The position numbers and the translations under genes are program-made. From DATBDN01 sp963715995 (GTDB taxonomy: Bacteria > Actinomycetota > Thermoleophilia > Solirubrobacterales > Thermoleophilaceae), in NCBI GenBank assembly GCA_963715995.1, contig OY970283.1:1116001-1180000 (forward strand): a stretch of 64,000 nt of DNA. Direction: 5' to 3'. Shown here piece after piece: positions 55,116-63,223 of this stretch; position 1 is the stretch's first letter; each line of letters starts with the position of its first letter. Under the pieces are notes generated by a model. It was not told the origin of the DNA. It made no database searches and was given only the letters and a program-made list of their open reading frames with translations.

Positions 55116-56504
55116 TCAGCCCGCCGGCGCGGCAGGCGGGCGGCCCGAGCGCACGCGTCGTCCGGCCCGGAGCACCGCGCCGACGACGATCGTGATCCCC
55201 ACCGAGCCCAGCACGGCGGCGATCGGCGCGAGCTGGAGCTCGTAGCGGACCAGAGCCCCGCGACCCGCGGCCGTGGCGCCGGCGACAGCGAGCCATGCGA
55301 GCACGAAGCAGAGCCCGGCCCGCCTGCGCCGCGGGTCCCCGGTGACGAGCACGAGCAGGCCCGCAACGGTGCCGAGCGACAGCACCCACCACACGCGCAG
55401 GGCCGGCTTGATGAACGACCACACCGAGCGTGTCAGCTTGGGCGGGTGGGCCAGGTCCGGGCCAACGTCTGTGTGCACGTTCACCTGGTTCGGGTTCATG
55501 CGCAGACGCCACATCTCTCGGAGCGTCCCGAACGCGTACTCGCCCGGCGCGCGCTTGATCGCCGTCTGGGCGATCTCCTGCTCGCCGCGGAGCGCCTCGA
55601 GCCGGCTCGCGCCGTCGCTCTGGAATGCCGCGCGGACGGCGGTGACCATGCGCGTCTGTCCACGGGCGGCCGCGGCCTCGCTGGCGTACTCGCCCATCGC
55701 GGTGTCGGTGGGGAACGGGAGCTTGTCGACCTCGAACGCGCGCGCGAACAGCGTGTCGCCGGACACGGTGCTGAGTGTCGGGCTGCCGACCACGTCGATG
55801 TTGTGGATGACCCACGGGGCGACAACGGCGGCGAATGCCGCAAGTGCCACGAGGCCGCGCAACGCCGACCGCCCCCACCCGCGGCGCGCGGTCAGGAGGG
55901 CAACCAGGGGTACGAGCGCAAGCAGCTCTCCCGATGGCCGCACCAGCGCCGAGAGCCCATAGAGCGCACCGACCGCGACGAGCACGAGCCAGCGGGCATC
56001 GGCGTCGCGGGTGAGCTCGAGCGCGAGCAGCGCAGTCGCGCTGAACACGAGGAACGCGAACAGGAACTCCGAAAGGAGCGGGAACTCGATGTAGGGCAGA
56101 CACGGGCTGAGCGCCAGCAGCAGCGAGGCGATGATCGCGGCCGGCTTCCCGAACAGCCGCCACGCGACAACGAGCACGAGCAGCACGAGCAGCACGCCGA
56201 GGAACAGCTGCGCATCGACGACGGTGTCCTCGCGTCGCCCCGGCAGCAGGTCCATGTACGCGATGAAGACCGGGTAGCCGGGCGTCCGGTACGACGCCGT
56301 GCCCACGCCGCCGAAGCCACGACCGGCGACCAGGTTCGACGCCAGCTGGGCGAACTCGGTGCTGTCGCCGGGCAGGATCTCGTGCTGGGCCAGCGCAAGC
56401 GGGATACGGACGCCGATCGCGAGCAATGCCACCGGCGGGGCCACCCACGCAAGGCGCAGCTCCGGCAGCCGCACGGCCGCGAGCCGGCGCCCGAGGATCG
56501 CCAC
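55116..56504 (-). CDS. GT-C family membrane glycosyltransferase
   Basis: 462 residues with about eleven helices. First loop EILPGDSTEFAQLASNLVAG with the acidic GT-C residue, RTPGYPVFIAYMDLLPG after it, then helices (LFLGVLLVLLVLVVAWRLFG, WLVLVAVGALYGLSALVRPS) and a long extracytoplasmic region (FEVDKLPFPTDTAMGEYASE, PGEYAFGTLREMWRLRMNPN). Mannosyl- or glycosyl-transfer from a polyprenyl-phosphate donor is expected. GTG start. A second frame starting GTG at 56626, overlapping the polymerase TAG, could be its true N-terminus if one base were missing near 56520-56545. Confidence 0.83.
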   Translation of the reverse strand: MAILGRRLAAVRLPELRLAWVAPPVALLAIGVRIPLALAQHEILPGDSTEFAQLASNLVAGRGFGGVGTASYRTPGYPVFIAYMDLLPGRREDTVVDAQLFLGVLLVLLVLVVAWRLFGKPAAIIASLLLALSPCLPYIEFPLLSEFLFAFLVFSATALLALELTRDADARWLVLVAVGALYGLSALVRPSGELLALVPLVALLTARRGWGRSALRGLVALAAFAAVVAPWVIHNIDVVGSPTLSTVSGDTLFARAFEVDKLPFPTDTAMGEYASEAAAARGQTRMVTAVRAAFQSDGASRLEALRGEQEIAQTAIKRAPGEYAFGTLREMWRLRMNPNQVNVHTDVGPDLAHPPKLTRSVWSFIKPALRVWWVLSLGTVAGLLVLVTGDPRRRRAGLCFVLAWLAVAGATAAGRGALVRYELQLAPIAAVLGSVGITIVVGAVLRAGRRVRSGRPPAAPAG

Positions 56505-56625
56505 GACTGCTGCCGCGGCCGCAGCGACGTCGCGCAGACGCCGGCCCGCGCCCGGCCTAGCGACGTGACCGGGAAGCCAACCACGGTGTCCAGCAGCGGA
56601 GTGCGCTCAGGGCTCGGCGTGCTCA

Positions 56626-58317
56626 CTATCCCGTGCTCGTCCCTGGGCCGAAGGTGAAGCCTGGCCCGACCTCGTACCGGTGAATCTCGAGGATCTGCCC
56701 GTCAGGCTGCCGGGTGCGCATGTAGAGGACGGGGCCGATGCTGAAGACCCCGATGGTCGGCGCCGCCGGGATCGGCCCGAGAAACGACGACAGTGCGGTG
56801 AGCTGTGCCCCGGGGTTCGCGACCTTCAGCCGGGTCACGAGCGGTTGGGGCGTGGGGAAGTGCCCTTGGGCTTCGTATGCGACATGGGCGTCGACCGTCA
56901 GAGTGAGCAGCTCCCTGCGCAGGTCGGGTGGCTTCGTCGTCGACGACGCCCGAAGTGCGAGCAGACCGGCGCCGGCGACGGCGGTGGCGCCGAGGGCCGC
57001 TGCGAGCCCGAGCCGTCGGACCCGGAACGCGAGCGTCGGCGCCAGCAGGAGGCCGATGACCGGCGCGAGCATCAGGTGCTCCCAGACGAACGTCGTCGAC
57101 AGCTCGTTCGCAAGCGGGCTGAACGCGACCACGAGCATCAGGATCGACAGCGCCCACAGCCAGCCGAGCGTTGGTGCCCGCCAGAAGCGGACGAAGATCC
57201 GGGTGCAGCCAAAGGCGAACAGGAACGGCATCAGCAGGACGCCGGCGTCGCGGAAGTCGAGCCAGAACGTGCCGAGCCAGCCGTAGTTGCTGAACGCCTC
57301 GAACGGGATCGGATAGAACACCCCGGTCCCGACCGGCGCCGTGCCAGGCACGCCCGCGGCGTGCACGAGCTTCACGATCGGCAGGATGCTCATCTGCCCG
57401 CCCGTGACCGGTGCGAGCGGGTCGTGGGTGAGCTGGGCGAACGTCGGCAGGTTGCCCGTGACGTAGAGGTAGCCGATCACGCCTTGGCCCGGCCGCTGGA
57501 TGTTCGACACCGCCGCGATCTCCGGATGGCCGGACAGATATGAGCCGTAGCGAGCGCCCACCGCGAGGAACACGACGAAGGCGAGCACGAACCCGACGGC
57601 GCCGATCTGCAGAACGCGCCGGTAGTTGACGGTGCGCGGCCAGAACAGGTGCAGCATCCCGGCCCACGCGACGGTGGCGGCCATCACGCCGCGATCCGCG
57701 GTGAACACGAACGGCACGATCGAGATTGCTCCCAGCCAGCGCGCGGCGCTCCAGCGACCGCGGAACGAGCGCGTGCGGAGCCCGACTGTCCAGAGCACGA
57801 AGGCCACCTGGTTGAAGTAGGTGAGGACCTTGCCGGGTCCGTAGAGGTGGTCGAACGCCGGACCCGCTCGGCGCGCGGCGCGAATCGCCGCCGGGTCTGA
57901 GATCACGCTCGAGAGCCCCACCACGTCCGCCGCCGCACGCACGAACGCCAGAAAGCCGATCAGCCCGAGCACCACCGCTATCGCCCAGACGACGGGCAGA
58001 CGGTCCCGGTTGAGCGTCATGCCGCCGTGATCCGCAGGTGCGCGGAGCTTGGAAGCCCTGCCGCGGTCAGCCAGCAGGCAGCCCGCGGCGAACGTGAGGA
58101 TCGATCCGTAGACGAGCGCCCACGCGTGCGGCCCGAGCGGCGTGTAGCGGATGACGGGTATCGCGAACAGCCCGATCGACGCCGTCCATACCCAGAGGAA
58201 CACGGTCAGCGGATCCGCCACGGCCCCGTACCGATACCTCGCTCGACGGCTCGCAGCGAGCGCGAACCGAGCCATGACAAGAGCGGCGATCCCCGCTGTG
58301 ATGCGCTCGGCCGCCAT
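56626..58317 (-). CDS. Wzy-like oligosaccharide repeat-unit polymerase
   Basis: 563 residues, polytopic. About twelve helices, a long periplasmic loop (ARYGSYLSGHPEIAAVSNIQ; VTGNLPTFAQLTHDPLAPV), and the O-antigen-polymerase-like segment FSNYGWLGTFWLDFRDAGVL. It would join lipid-linked repeat units of a surface polysaccharide. The last 110 residues, after the final helix, form a separate extracytoplasmic domain (DLRRELLTLTVDAHVAYEAQ, PQPLVTRLKVANPGAQLTAL) whose first part looks like the stalk of a type IV pseudopilin; this addition is unusual. ATG start. Confidence 0.82.
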   Translation of the reverse strand: MAAERITAGIAALVMARFALAASRRARYRYGAVADPLTVFLWVWTASIGLFAIPVIRYTPLGPHAWALVYGSILTFAAGCLLADRGRASKLRAPADHGGMTLNRDRLPVVWAIAVVLGLIGFLAFVRAAADVVGLSSVISDPAAIRAARRAGPAFDHLYGPGKVLTYFNQVAFVLWTVGLRTRSFRGRWSAARWLGAISIVPFVFTADRGVMAATVAWAGMLHLFWPRTVNYRRVLQIGAVGFVLAFVVFLAVGARYGSYLSGHPEIAAVSNIQRPGQGVIGYLYVTGNLPTFAQLTHDPLAPVTGGQMSILPIVKLVHAAGVPGTAPVGTGVFYPIPFEAFSNYGWLGTFWLDFRDAGVLLMPFLFAFGCTRIFVRFWRAPTLGWLWALSILMLVVAFSPLANELSTTFVWEHLMLAPVIGLLLAPTLAFRVRRLGLAAALGATAVAGAGLLALRASSTTKPPDLRRELLTLTVDAHVAYEAQGHFPTPQPLVTRLKVANPGAQLTALSSFLGPIPAAPTIGVFSIGPVLYMRTRQPDGQILEIHRYEVGPGFTFGPGTSTG

Positions 58318-58343
58318 CGAAGAGCCGCGATGCTAGACGCCGC

Positions 58344-59072
58344 GTGGCCCGCGTACGGTCGCTACGATCCCGCGCCTTGCGCCAGCTTCGAGCACGATCG
58401 GCGCGCTGCGTCGCGGCAGTGATGGCTGCCGCACTCCTGTGTGTCGCAGCAGCTGTCGGCGGCTGTGGTGGGGGCGTCAACACGCGCCGCAACACCGCGC
58501 GCCAGATCGCGGCCAAGGCTGTCGGCGGCGGCCGTCCGCTGACCCAGGAGGAGAAATTCCTCTCGCGCCGCATCGTCAGCCCCGCGTCCGCCGACAAGTA
58601 TCCAGCGGGATCGGTCCAGCGGGCGTTCGTGAACTTCTGGTCCCAGATGAGCTACAACGCCTGGGGGCCGGCCGTGGGGGCCTTCGAGCCGGGGCTGGTG
58701 AAGCTCGTCGGCAGCGATCTGCTCGTGGATGCGCTGCGCACGATCCAGACGCAATCGCACCCCGTGCGTCCGCTGATCCGCGGCGTCGAGCACTCGGGCA
58801 ACCAGGCGACGGTGTTCTACTTCATCCGCATATCGACCGGCGCTCTCCTGCCAACCTCCACGTCGTTCGCGCGTCACGGCACGCAGTGGCAGATCTACTA
58901 CATGGCGAGCCTGGACGACGCGCTCGGCCTTGCGGCTCAGCAGCGAGCGCAGGCCCGCATCAACGCGGCCTCGACGACGCCCGCCGGCCCGGCTATCGCC
59001 GCCGGCGCAGCTGCTCGCCGGCTTCAGCCGACGTACCTGGAGATGCGGGGGCCGACAACTTCCTCGCCCTGA
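58344..59072 (+). CDS. Hypothetical lipoprotein
   Basis: 242 residues from GTG. Basic N-region, hydrophobic stretch CVAAVMAAALLCVAAAVGGC with a lipobox Cys, then about 170 residues of globular sequence (QRAFVNFWSQMSYNAWGPAV, GSDLLVDALRTIQTQSHPV, ATVFYFIRISTGALLPTSTS, WQIYYMASLDDALGL). The pattern resembles small NTF2-like surface domains, without recognisable catalytic residues. The Ala/Pro-rich end (from about 215) overlaps the 3' end of the convergent methyltransferase by 80 nt. Confidence 0.8.
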   Translation: MARVRSLRSRALRQLRARSARCVAAVMAAALLCVAAAVGGCGGGVNTRRNTARQIAAKAVGGGRPLTQEEKFLSRRIVSPASADKYPAGSVQRAFVNFWSQMSYNAWGPAVGAFEPGLVKLVGSDLLVDALRTIQTQSHPVRPLIRGVEHSGNQATVFYFIRISTGALLPTSTSFARHGTQWQIYYMASLDDALGLAAQQRAQARINAASTTPAGPAIAAGAAARRLQPTYLEMRGPTTSSP

Positions 59073-59634
59073 AGCGGATCTCGTAGCACGAGACGAGCCC
59101 GCTCAGATTCTCCTCGTAGAACTCCTGCGTCCATGGGGTCAGGTTGACCAGCGCGCCGAACGAGCGGCGGAGCGCATAGCGCCCGTAGAAGGGACGGGGA
59201 GACTTGAAGCCGAGGTCCACCGACTCGAGCACGAGATCGAGTTCGCGCTGGTAGGTCGGAACGCGCCGCGAGTAGATCTCGTCGCGGGCGAAGTACGAGA
59301 GCGTGTAGAGCCCGAACGCGGTGCGATGGGTCGCATCCGAGTAGAAGTAGGCGTTGGAGAAGTGCGGCACGACCAGTTCGAGCGACCCGCCGGGCGCGAT
59401 CACGCGCGTGATCTCCGCGAGCATGGCCGGGACGTCCTCGATGTGCTCGAGGAAGTGGCTCGAGTACACGCCGGCCACCGTGTCGGCCGGGATTGCCCGC
59501 AGGATCTCGAACGCGTCGCCGACCAGGTCGACGCCGTCGTAGTCGAGCGTGTCGATCCCGACGTATGAGGGGTCGACCTTGCGCTCGCCGCAGCCGAGGT
59601 CCAGGTGTCGGCCCACGAGCCGCTCCAGAGGCAC
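58993..59634 (-). CDS. Class I SAM-dependent methyltransferase
   Basis: 213 residues. Motif I is shortened: RHLDLGCGERKVDPSYVGID; then GDAFEILRAIPADTVAGVYS, SSHFLEHIEDVPAMLAEITR, VIAPGGSLELVVPHFSNAYF. This form (LDLGCG..K..., SHFLEHI) is common among methyltransferases in polysaccharide loci that act on sugars or polyprenyl-linked glycans. GTG/ATG region start at MPLERLVGRH; divergent from the hydrolase at 59673 with 38 nt between them. Confidence 0.88.
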   Translation of the reverse strand: MPLERLVGRHLDLGCGERKVDPSYVGIDTLDYDGVDLVGDAFEILRAIPADTVAGVYSSHFLEHIEDVPAMLAEITRVIAPGGSLELVVPHFSNAYFYSDATHRTAFGLYTLSYFARDEIYSRRVPTYQRELDLVLESVDLGFKSPRPFYGRYALRRSFGALVNLTPWTQEFYEENLSGLVSCYEIRFRARKLSAPASPGTSAEAGEQLRRRR

Positions 59635-59672
59635 GGTCGAAGGCTAACCCGGAGCTGGCTACCGTTGTCCAC

Positions 59673-60707
59673 ATGCGACGCGCGGCTTTGCTCATGGGTT
59701 TGACGGCGGCGCTGATCGTTCCTCAGGCCGCGTCGGCCCACACGGCCATCAAGTCGATCTGGGGCGACCTCGATGCGAAGAGCTTCGGCTACTACCACGC
59801 GCTGGGCGTGAAGGACGTGCAGCTCGCGCTCGACTGGTCGGCGGTCGTCACGCGGCGGCCAATCGCCCCGCGCAACCCGAACGACCCCGCATACGTGTGG
59901 CCGGCGGCCATCGGCAAGGCGGTCAAGCTGGCGAAGCGCGACCACATCGGCCTGTCGATGATGTTGATCCGCACCCCGGCGTGGGCCAACGATGCCCGCG
60001 GGATGCAGTGGGCGCCGGACAATCCCGGCGACTACGCGGACTTCGCCGCTGCCGCCGCGAAGCACTACCGGTCCGTGCACCGCTGGATGATCTGGGGCGA
60101 GCCGGGCCGCGTTGGCCAGTTCCAACCCGAGACGCCGAACGATCCAGGCGCCCCGCGCCTCTACGCGCGCCTGCTCGACGCGGCGTACGGAGCGCTGAAG
60201 CAGGTCAGCCGGCGCAACATCGTGATCGGCGGAATGACGTTCACGGGCGGCGACGTCAACGCGCGCGAGTGGATCCGCTGGATGCGGCTCCCGTCCGGCA
60301 AGCCGCCGCGGCTCGACTGGTGGGGCCACAACCCGTTCTCGACCCGCTTTCCCGATCTGAAGAAGAAGCCGTACAAGGCTTACCTCATGGACTTCAGCGA
60401 CCTGGACACGCTCGAGTCGCTCCTGCGCGGGGTCTACCACCGGAGCGTCTCGCTCTGGCTGTCCGAGTTCACGATCCAGTCCGATCGCGGCTCGAACGCA
60501 TTCAGCTTCTATGTCTCGAAGCGCGAGCAGGCGCGCTGGCTCACGCGTGCCTACGCGATTGCCAATGCCGAGCCGTGGATCGCCGGGCTCGGCTGGGTGT
60601 ACCTGCGCGACCAGAGTGGGGTCGGCGAGGACACCGCCAACTGGGGCCTGCTGAGCTACCGATGGAAGAAGAAGCCGGCCTACTTCGCGTACAAGCGCGC
60701 TCGCTGA
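59673..60707 (+). CDS. Secreted clan GH-A glycoside hydrolase (GH39-like)
   Basis: 344 residues, ATG start, signal peptide (RRAALLMGLTAALIVPQAASA). A (beta/alpha)8-barrel pattern with the acid/base Glu in HRWMIWGEPGRVGQFQPETP (the NEP of clan GH-A is GEP here) and the nucleophile Glu in VSLWLSEFTIQSDRGSNAF. IVIGGMTFTGGDVNAREWIR and LDWWGHNPFSTRFPDLKKKP are typical of GH39/GH5-like enzymes. It probably trims or remodels a surface or environmental polysaccharide. Its TGA lies in a 14-bp palindrome that also supplies the stop of the convergent sulfotransferase gene. Confidence 0.85.
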   Translation: MRRAALLMGLTAALIVPQAASAHTAIKSIWGDLDAKSFGYYHALGVKDVQLALDWSAVVTRRPIAPRNPNDPAYVWPAAIGKAVKLAKRDHIGLSMMLIRTPAWANDARGMQWAPDNPGDYADFAAAAAKHYRSVHRWMIWGEPGRVGQFQPETPNDPGAPRLYARLLDAAYGALKQVSRRNIVIGGMTFTGGDVNAREWIRWMRLPSGKPPRLDWWGHNPFSTRFPDLKKKPYKAYLMDFSDLDTLESLLRGVYHRSVSLWLSEFTIQSDRGSNAFSFYVSKREQARWLTRAYAIANAEPWIAGLGWVYLRDQSGVGEDTANWGLLSYRWKKKPAYFAYKRAR

Positions 60708-60716
60708 GCGCGCTCA
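60705..60716. other. Palindrome holding both stop codons of convergent genes
   Basis: tgagcgcgctca is a perfect 12-bp palindrome (14 bp with flanking c and g). Its first three bases are the TGA of the glycoside hydrolase and the complement of its last three is the TGA of the sulfotransferase. Preceding cgcgctc adds alternative pairing with gagcgcg, so a short bidirectional terminator hairpin is possible. Confidence 0.5.
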
Positions 60717-61610
60717 GATCAAGTACTCCGAGAGGTAGGGCGCGTAGAGCGGCTGATCCCGGAGTGATTCGGCGCGGACCTCGAAGAGCTCCAGGACCTC
60801 CTCCGGCAGAGCGAGATCCACGGGCTCGGCCGGCCTGAGCGCCTGCAGCAGCCTGATCAGCGGAGCGAACGCGTTGCTGCGGGTCCGGTGGACGTACGAG
60901 TCGAGCACCCTTTGGCGGAGCCGCCCGCGCAACGGTAACCCCAGCACCAGCCGGGAGAGCCGGGGATACCACCGCAGCTCGACAGGCGACAGCGAAGGAT
61001 TGACGCGGCCGGGATCGATGTCGGCGTGGCCGATGCCCAACTCGCGCTCCAGATGCGAGGTGAAGGCTGCGGTCGAGTCGCGCAGAAGCTCGTACGGCAT
61101 CAGGATGAGACGGTCGCCGAAGGCGCTGCGATAGAGGTCGATCACCCGGTCGTAGTCCCATCGACGCTTGGAACGTCTGATCCGCTCCGCGGCGCCGTCG
61201 ACCGTGAAGTCTCGGGTTTCCCCGTTCCTCACGTTCTGTGAGTAGCCGGAGATCAGAGAGCCCACGCACCCTCGGGTGACCATGAGCACGTGCGAGTCAG
61301 GAAACAGGCGCAGGAGCGTGTCGCGGACCTCCCTCTGCGCCTCGGGCGAGACCCTGCCCCTGGGGAAGTCTCGGTAGCCCGGATCGCCGGCACGCGGGTG
61401 CGGCCTGCTCAGCGACTCGGAGCTCGTCACGCGCACGCGCGACCCGCTTCGCGGCTCATATGCCTGCTGAGCCACGTCCCAGACGTGGGCGAAGCCCGCA
61501 ATGCCGCCTTCGGCGTAGAGGATGTCGGGGTGCGCGAGGAACCAGCGCTGTAGGAACGTCGACCCGGCCTTCGGAAACCCGACGTGGATGAGGTGAGTGA
61601 CCGGGGGCAC
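60714..61610 (-). CDS. Sulfotransferase
   Basis: 298 residues. PAPS 5'-phosphosulfate loop HLIHVGFPKAGSTFLQRWFL at the N-terminus and 3'-phosphate-binding region VLMVTRGCVGSLISGYSQNV; later LILMPYELLRDSTAAFTSHL. Transfers sulfate from PAPS, presumably to the glycan made by this locus. The ATG at 61610 is near the start of the divergent adenylating enzyme; if that gene began at its upstream GTG (61597) the two would overlap by 14 nt. Confidence 0.9.
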   Translation of the reverse strand: MPPVTHLIHVGFPKAGSTFLQRWFLAHPDILYAEGGIAGFAHVWDVAQQAYEPRSGSRVRVTSSESLSRPHPRAGDPGYRDFPRGRVSPEAQREVRDTLLRLFPDSHVLMVTRGCVGSLISGYSQNVRNGETRDFTVDGAAERIRRSKRRWDYDRVIDLYRSAFGDRLILMPYELLRDSTAAFTSHLERELGIGHADIDPGRVNPSLSPVELRWYPRLSRLVLGLPLRGRLRQRVLDSYVHRTRSNAFAPLIRLLQALRPAEPVDLALPEEVLELFEVRAESLRDQPLYAPYLSEYLI

Positions 61611-61644
61611 GGGCGGGGCTGACGCTATCGACCATAATCGCGCG

Positions 61645-63222
61645 GTGCCGGCACCCGGGGCAGCCGACGGTCAGGAGCCGGGCGTGCTGACGTGGGACGA
61701 CTTCGGCGAGCTCGTCGAGACTAGCGTCGCCGCTCGTTTCGAGGCGGTGGCGGCAGCTCTGCCCGGCCAGCCCGCGCTGATCGGCGGCGCTGAGGGGGTA
61801 CTGACGTACGGCGATCTGGAGCAACGGACGCGCCGTGGGGCGGCGGCGTTGATCGAGCGGCTGGGAGCGGGCGGCGACGTCGTCGCGGTCCTGCTACCCC
61901 ACGGTCCCGGCGCGGTGAGCACCACACTTTCGGTCTTCCGGGCCGGCAAGGTGCTGTTGAGCCTGGACCCTGCGGCGGGCATTGCACGCAACCTGGCGAT
62001 CCTGCACGAGGCTCGTGCGGCCGTCGTCGTGTCCGACGCCGCGGGACGGGCGGAACTGGCGGCGGGGGAGCCCGAGATCGCCCTTGTCGACGTCGACGCG
62101 CTCGAGGCCGAGCCTTCGGGATCCTTGCCGCGGCGAGCGCCCGAGGACCCCGCGATCCTGCTCACCACCTCGGGGAGCTCTGGGGCTTCCAAGTGCGTCG
62201 TCGTCTCCAACGCCGGACAGCTCTTCGCACTCCACGCGGTGGGCCGCGCCGTCGACATGGGTCCAGGCGACTGCGGCAGCTCGCTGTTCTCGATGGCGTT
62301 CACCGGGGGTGTCACGATGGGACACATGCCCCTCGTGCGAGGGGCTGCGGTCTGGGCTGCCGATCTGCGCTCGCTCGGCCTCGGCGGAACGGTGCAGGGC
62401 ATTGCGCAGCATCGAGTCAGCCATCTCATGCTCGTGCCGAGCGTGCTTCGCGCTCTCACCGGTGTCGCCGCACCGCAGGCGCTCGAGACCGTCCGCATGG
62501 TCCTGGCGGGCGGTGAGGCGATGACGCCGGAGGATGTCCGGCGCGCGCGAAGGGTGTTCGCGCCGCGGTGTGTGTTCGTGCAAGTCATGGCCTCGACAGA
62601 GGCGGGGCCGGTCGGCTTCACAAGGATCGAGCCTGAGGACCAGCCGGCAGACGCGGCCATGGGGCTGCGCCCGTTCGAGGGATTGGACGTGCGCGTGACG
62701 GATCCCGACGGTGCGCCCGTCCCGGCCGGGGAGACCGGAGAGATCGTGGTGCGCGGACGCCACACGCCCAGCGGATTCATCGGAAAGGGCGACGACGAGC
62801 GGTTCACCGACCATGGCGATGGAATGATCTCGATCAGGACCGGTGACCTGGGCCGATTCGACGCGCTCGGCGAGCTGCACGTTCTGGGGCGAAGCGACGA
62901 TCGTGTGAAGATCCGGGGACAGAGCGTCGAGCTCGATTCCGTCGAGGCGGCGGTTCGGGAACTTTCGGAGGTCGCCGCTGCCGCCGTGTGTGCGGTCGAG
63001 ATTGGGAAAGCGACGGTGTTGGTCGCCTGCATCGTTGCCGCCGGCGGACACGTGGCTCCAGATGCCGACTCACTGAGGCGGAGGATCGGGCGGCAGCTCG
63101 CAGCCGCCGCGGTACCCACCGTCGTGATCACAGCTCCGGCACTGCCGACGCTGCCGAACGGAAAGACCGATCGCGCCGCCGTCGCCGCCTTTGCCCGGAC
63201 CGCCCTGTCTCCCGAGGCGTGA
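61645..63222 (+). CDS. AMP-forming adenylating enzyme (stand-alone NRPS A-domain-like)
   Basis: About 525 residues. ANL superfamily motifs: P-loop ILLTTSGSSGASKCVVVSNA, A5-like QVMASTEAGPVGFTRIEPE, A7/A8 IRTGDLGRFDALGELHVLGR and DRVKIRGQSVELDSVEAAV, and A10 Lys in LPNGKTDRAAVAAF. It activates a carboxylic acid as acyl-AMP; no thiolation domain is fused and no carrier-protein gene is visible. GTG at 61645 is preferred over GTG 61597: a CATAAT -10 at 61633-61638 would start transcription right at 61645, giving a leaderless mRNA. Confidence 0.88.
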   Translation: MPAPGAADGQEPGVLTWDDFGELVETSVAARFEAVAAALPGQPALIGGAEGVLTYGDLEQRTRRGAAALIERLGAGGDVVAVLLPHGPGAVSTTLSVFRAGKVLLSLDPAAGIARNLAILHEARAAVVVSDAAGRAELAAGEPEIALVDVDALEAEPSGSLPRRAPEDPAILLTTSGSSGASKCVVVSNAGQLFALHAVGRAVDMGPGDCGSSLFSMAFTGGVTMGHMPLVRGAAVWAADLRSLGLGGTVQGIAQHRVSHLMLVPSVLRALTGVAAPQALETVRMVLAGGEAMTPEDVRRARRVFAPRCVFVQVMASTEAGPVGFTRIEPEDQPADAAMGLRPFEGLDVRVTDPDGAPVPAGETGEIVVRGRHTPSGFIGKGDDERFTDHGDGMISIRTGDLGRFDALGELHVLGRSDDRVKIRGQSVELDSVEAAVRELSEVAAAAVCAVEIGKATVLVACIVAAGGHVAPDADSLRRRIGRQLAAAAVPTVVITAPALPTLPNGKTDRAAVAAFARTALSPEA

Positions 63223-63223
63223 T

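Noticed and set aside
52228..56448. 1406-codon minus-strand open frame
   Set aside because: It crosses four well-supported genes on both strands and encodes Arg/Ala/Pro shadow sequence.
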